A DNA stretch of 8,208 nt, taken from positions 1 through 8,208 of the forward strand of contig USFL01000054.1 in assembly GCA_900553905.1 (NCBI GenBank), written 5' to 3'. Origin of the DNA: an uncultured Eubacteriales bacterium. GTDB taxonomy: Bacteria > Bacillota > Clostridia > Christensenellales > Aristaeellaceae. Of this stretch, positions 5,931 through 8,208 are shown piece after piece. Below the pieces are notes generated by a model. That model had not been told where the DNA came from, ran no database searches, and saw nothing but the letters and a program-made list of their open reading frames with translations. Numbering within the stretch: the first letter of the stretch is position 1; the number at the start of each line of letters is the position of its first letter. A program made the position numbers and the translations under genes.

Positions 5931-8207
5931 GTCCTCATCCTCCTCCGGCTTGGAGACGGACGTCTTGTAGCGGCAGGTTTCATTGGCGCACAGGTGCACC
6001 ACTTCGCCCCGCTTGCCGGGCTTTTCCACCATGTAGCTGCCGCACTTGGGACAGCGGTCCACGATGGGCTTTTCCCAGCTGACAAAATCGCAATCCGGGT
6101 ATTTTTCGCAGCCGTAGAACTTGCGGTTCTTCTTGCTGGTCTTTTCCATCAGGCGCGCGCCGCACTTGGGACAGGGTGTGTCGATGTAATGGACGATGGG
6201 CTTGGCGTTGCGGCAGGCAGGGAAGTTGGGACACGCCAGGAATTTTCCGAAGCGCCCCATCTTGTAGACCATCATAGCCCCGCACTTTTCGCAGGGGACG
6301 TTGCTGACCTCGTCCTTGACCTCGACCTTCTCGATCTGCTCCTCGGCCACGCCAAGCATCTTTTCAAAGGGGGGATAAAAATCGCGCAGAATCTGCCGCC
6401 ATTCGGTCTTGCCTTCCTCCACGGTATCCAGCTTATCCTCCAGGGAGGCGGTAAACTGGGTGTCCACGACCGGGCCGAAATATTCCGTCATCATGCTGGT
6501 CACCATGCGGCCCAGCTCGGTGGGATACAGCCGCTTTTTCTCCCGGCTCACATAGCCGCGGGAGATGATCGTTGTGATGGTGGGGGCGTAGGTGCTGGGG
6601 CGGCCGATGCCCTTTTCCTCCAGGGTTTTGACCAGGCTGGCCTCGGTGTAGCGGGCGGGCGGCTGGGTAAAATGCTGCACCGCTTCCACCTCCGTAAAGG
6701 CCATATCGCTGCCCTCCTTCAAAACCGGCAGCACGCTTTCGGGCGTCTCCTGCTCGTCATCCGTGCCCTCGACATAGACGGCGCGGTAACCGCTGAAAAC
6801 CATGTGCTCGCCATAATAGCGCATATCCACGCCATCGCCCATGATATCCGCCGTCATGGTCTGGAACACGGCGGGTTTCATCTGGCTGGCCAGGAAGCGC
6901 GTGTAGATGAGGCGGTAGAGGTTGTGCTGCTCCCGGCTTAAAAAGGGCTTCACGCTGTCGGGCGTATGCTCCATATACGTGGGACGGATGGCCTCATGGG
7001 CGTCCTGCGCGTTTTTGCGGCCCTTGTACTGGTTGGGCGCTTCGGGGCAGTAGTCCTCGCCGTACTGGGCGCGGATGAAGCCGCGCGCCGCCTCGACGGC
7101 CTCGGTTGACACGCGCACGCTGTCGGTACGGATGTAGGTGACCAGGCCCACGGTGCCCGCCTTTCCCAGGTCGATGCCCTCGTAGAGCTGCTGCACCACC
7201 TGCATGGTTTTGGCGGTGGAGAAGTTGAGCTTGCGGCTGGCCTCCTGCTGCAGGCTGGAGGTGGTAAAGGGCGGCTGCGGCCGCCGGAGCTTTTCGCCCG
7301 TTTTTACGGACTGGATCTTGAAGGCGGTCTTTAGGATGCGCTCCTTGGCCGCCAGCGCGTCCTTCTCGTTTCCGATCTGCGCCTTCTCCCCGTCCAGGGA
7401 TATCAGCCGGGCCTCGCAGGTCATCTTTTTTCCCTTGGCATTGAGCGCCTGAAAGCGCGCGTTCACATCCCAGTATTCTTCCGGAATGAACGCCTCGATC
7501 TCCTGCTCGCGCTCCACCACCAGGCGCGTGGCCACGCTCTGCACCCGGCCCGCGGACAGGCCCTTTTTCACCTTGGCCCACAGAAGCGGGCTGATCTTGT
7601 AGCCCACCAGCCGGTCCAGCGCGCGGCGCGCCTGCTGCGCGTCCACGCGGGCCATGTCGATGGGGCGTGGGTGCTCCAGCGCATCCTTGACCGCCTTCTT
7701 GGTGATCTCATGAAACTCAATGCGGCAGGGCTTGGTGGGGTCCAGGTTCAGCGTGTGCGCCAGATGCCAGGAAATGGCCTCGCCCTCGCGGTCAGGGTCG
7801 GTTGCGAGATAGACAAAGCTTGATTTTTTCGCCTTTTTCTTGAGCTCGTTTCTCAGCTCACCCTTGCCGCGGATATCAATATATTCTGGCTTAAATCCGT
7901 TTTCGATGTCAACACCCAATCTGGATTTTGGCAGGTCACGGATGTGTCCCATCGATGCCATAACCTCATATCCCTTGCCCAGATATTTCTGGATGGTCTT
8001 TGCCTTAGCCGGGGACTCCACGATAACCAGTTTTGGTGCAGCAGCTTTCTTGGTTGTTGCTGCTTTCTTTTTGGTTGTTGTCTTTTTCGCTGCTGTTGTT
8101 GTTTTCTTTGCAGCAGTTTTCTTCGTTGTATCCTTTTTAGAGGAAGCTTTGACCGCTGTTGCTTTGGTCTTTTTTTCTGCGGTCTGCTCCACTTTTTCGT
8201 TTACCAT
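5928..8207 (-). CDS. topA: DNA topoisomerase I (type IA) with a Lys-rich N-terminal tail and three zinc ribbons
   Basis: This 759-residue enzyme relaxes negative supercoils by cutting one DNA strand through a 5'-phosphotyrosine link. Residues 1-58 are a Lys/Ala/Thr-rich, probably disordered tail. The TOPRIM domain follows: [13 protein letters not shown] (59-71) with Glu64, then ATDPDREGE (135-143) with Asp137 and Asp139 for Mg2+. [16 protein letters not shown] (195-210) and [13 protein letters not shown] (216-228) are strongly conserved. The catalytic residue is Tyr358 in [36 protein letters not shown] spans 516-541 and is typical. Three four-cysteine zinc ribbons close the protein: Cys639/642/659/665, Cys679/682/700/706 and Cys719/722/740/745. 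The ATG at 8205-8207 is one base from the window edge, so its ribosome binding site and the operon promoter are out of view, and a start further upstream cannot be excluded. The first ~133 codons are less GC-rich than the rest. It is the first visible gene of the operon. Confidence 0.97.
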   Translation of the reverse strand: MVNEKVEQTAEKKTKATAVKASSKKDTTKKTAAKKTTTAAKKTTTKKKAATTKKAAAPKLVIVESPAKAKTIQKYLGKGYEVMASMGHIRDLPKSRLGVDIENGFKPEYIDIRGKGELRNELKKKAKKSSFVYLATDPDREGEAISWHLAHTLNLDPTKPCRIEFHEITKKAVKDALEHPRPIDMARVDAQQARRALDRLVGYKISPLLWAKVKKGLSAGRVQSVATRLVVEREQEIEAFIPEEYWDVNARFQALNAKGKKMTCEARLISLDGEKAQIGNEKDALAAKERILKTAFKIQSVKTGEKLRRPQPPFTTSSLQQEASRKLNFSTAKTMQVVQQLYEGIDLGKAGTVGLVTYIRTDSVRVSTEAVEAARGFIRAQYGEDYCPEAPNQYKGRKNAQDAHEAIRPTYMEHTPDSVKPFLSREQHNLYRLIYTRFLASQMKPAVFQTMTADIMGDGVDMRYYGEHMVFSGYRAVYVEGTDDEQETPESVLPVLKEGSDMAFTEVEAVQHFTQPPARYTEASLVKTLEEKGIGRPSTYAPTITTIISRGYVSREKKRLYPTELGRMVTSMMTEYFGPVVDTQFTASLEDKLDTVEEGKTEWRQILRDFYPPFEKMLGVAEEQIEKVEVKDEVSNVPCEKCGAMMVYKMGRFGKFLACPNFPACRNAKPIVHYIDTPCPKCGARLMEKTSKKNRKFYGCEKYPDCDFVSWEKPIVDRCPKCGSYMVEKPGKRGEVVHLCANETCRYKTSVSKPEEDED
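8037..8150 (-). repeat. Low-complexity tract encoding the Lys/Ala/Thr-rich tail of topoisomerase I
   Basis: Codons 20-57 of topA are almost only AAA/AAG, ACA/ACC and GCA/GCT. They repeat irregular units such as [12 protein letters not shown] and [10 protein letters not shown]. The tract keeps frame and is part of the coding region. Because the units are near-identical at the DNA level, its length could vary by slippage between strains. The composition resembles histone H1 C-terminal tails, which bind DNA without sequence specificity. Confidence 0.75.
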
Positions 8208-8208
8208 T

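Noticed and set aside
4825..6941. Two further long plus-strand frames (4825-5970 and 5994-6941)
   Set aside because: Antisense to trmFO and topA, which carry complete catalytic motifs. No domain or convincing ribosome binding site.
8037..8150. CRISPR-like or mobile-element repeats at the start of topA
   Set aside because: The repeats are short, irregular, in frame and encode a Lys-rich protein tail. There are no spacers or inverted repeats.

Overview
The window reads as a housekeeping block from a Gram-positive bacterium of the Bacillota, most likely class Clostridia. Supporting this are the FAD/folate-type tRNA methyltransferase gene trmFO, the gene order topA-trmFO-...-hslV-hslU, strong AGGAGG ribosome binding sites, and a chromosome of fairly high GC that makes long antisense frames appear. 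The genus cannot be told from the sequence. All six genes lie on the minus strand, so the window is read from right to left.

From 8207 down to 1232 there is one tightly packed transcription unit. It holds topA (DNA topoisomerase I), trmFO (tRNA U54 methylation), an exported alpha/beta-hydrolase-like protein, hslV (protease subunit) and hslU (ATPase/unfoldase). topA and trmFO overlap at a TGATG. The hydrolase and hslV are 6 nt apart, and hslV and hslU are 10 nt apart. A 10-bp hairpin followed by TTTT closes the unit at 1197-1223. Immediately after it, partly on the same bases, sits an extended -10 promoter for a separate gene. That gene is an MtaD-type amidohydrolase (5-methylthioadenosine/S-adenosylhomocysteine deaminase family), cut by the left edge of the window after 380 codons.

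In Bacillus subtilis and many relatives the same operon reads topA-trmFO-xerC(codV)-hslV(clpQ)-hslU(clpY)-codY. Here the xerC position is held by a secreted or surface hydrolase-like protein, and no codY follows hslU. That hydrolase is the most unusual gene in the window. It has the alpha/beta hydrolase fold landmarks and the likely catalytic Asp and His, but Gly stands where the nucleophile Ser should be (GLGFG instead of GxSxG), so it may be a pseudoenzyme.

A second oddity is in topA. Its first ~133 codons are much lower in GC (about 42-53% in 60-base blocks) than the sequence just downstream (57-78%), and the protein begins with a histone-H1-like Lys/Ala/Thr tail. I see no CRISPR array, insertion sequence, tRNA, rRNA or riboswitch, and no gene-free stretch longer than 90 bases.
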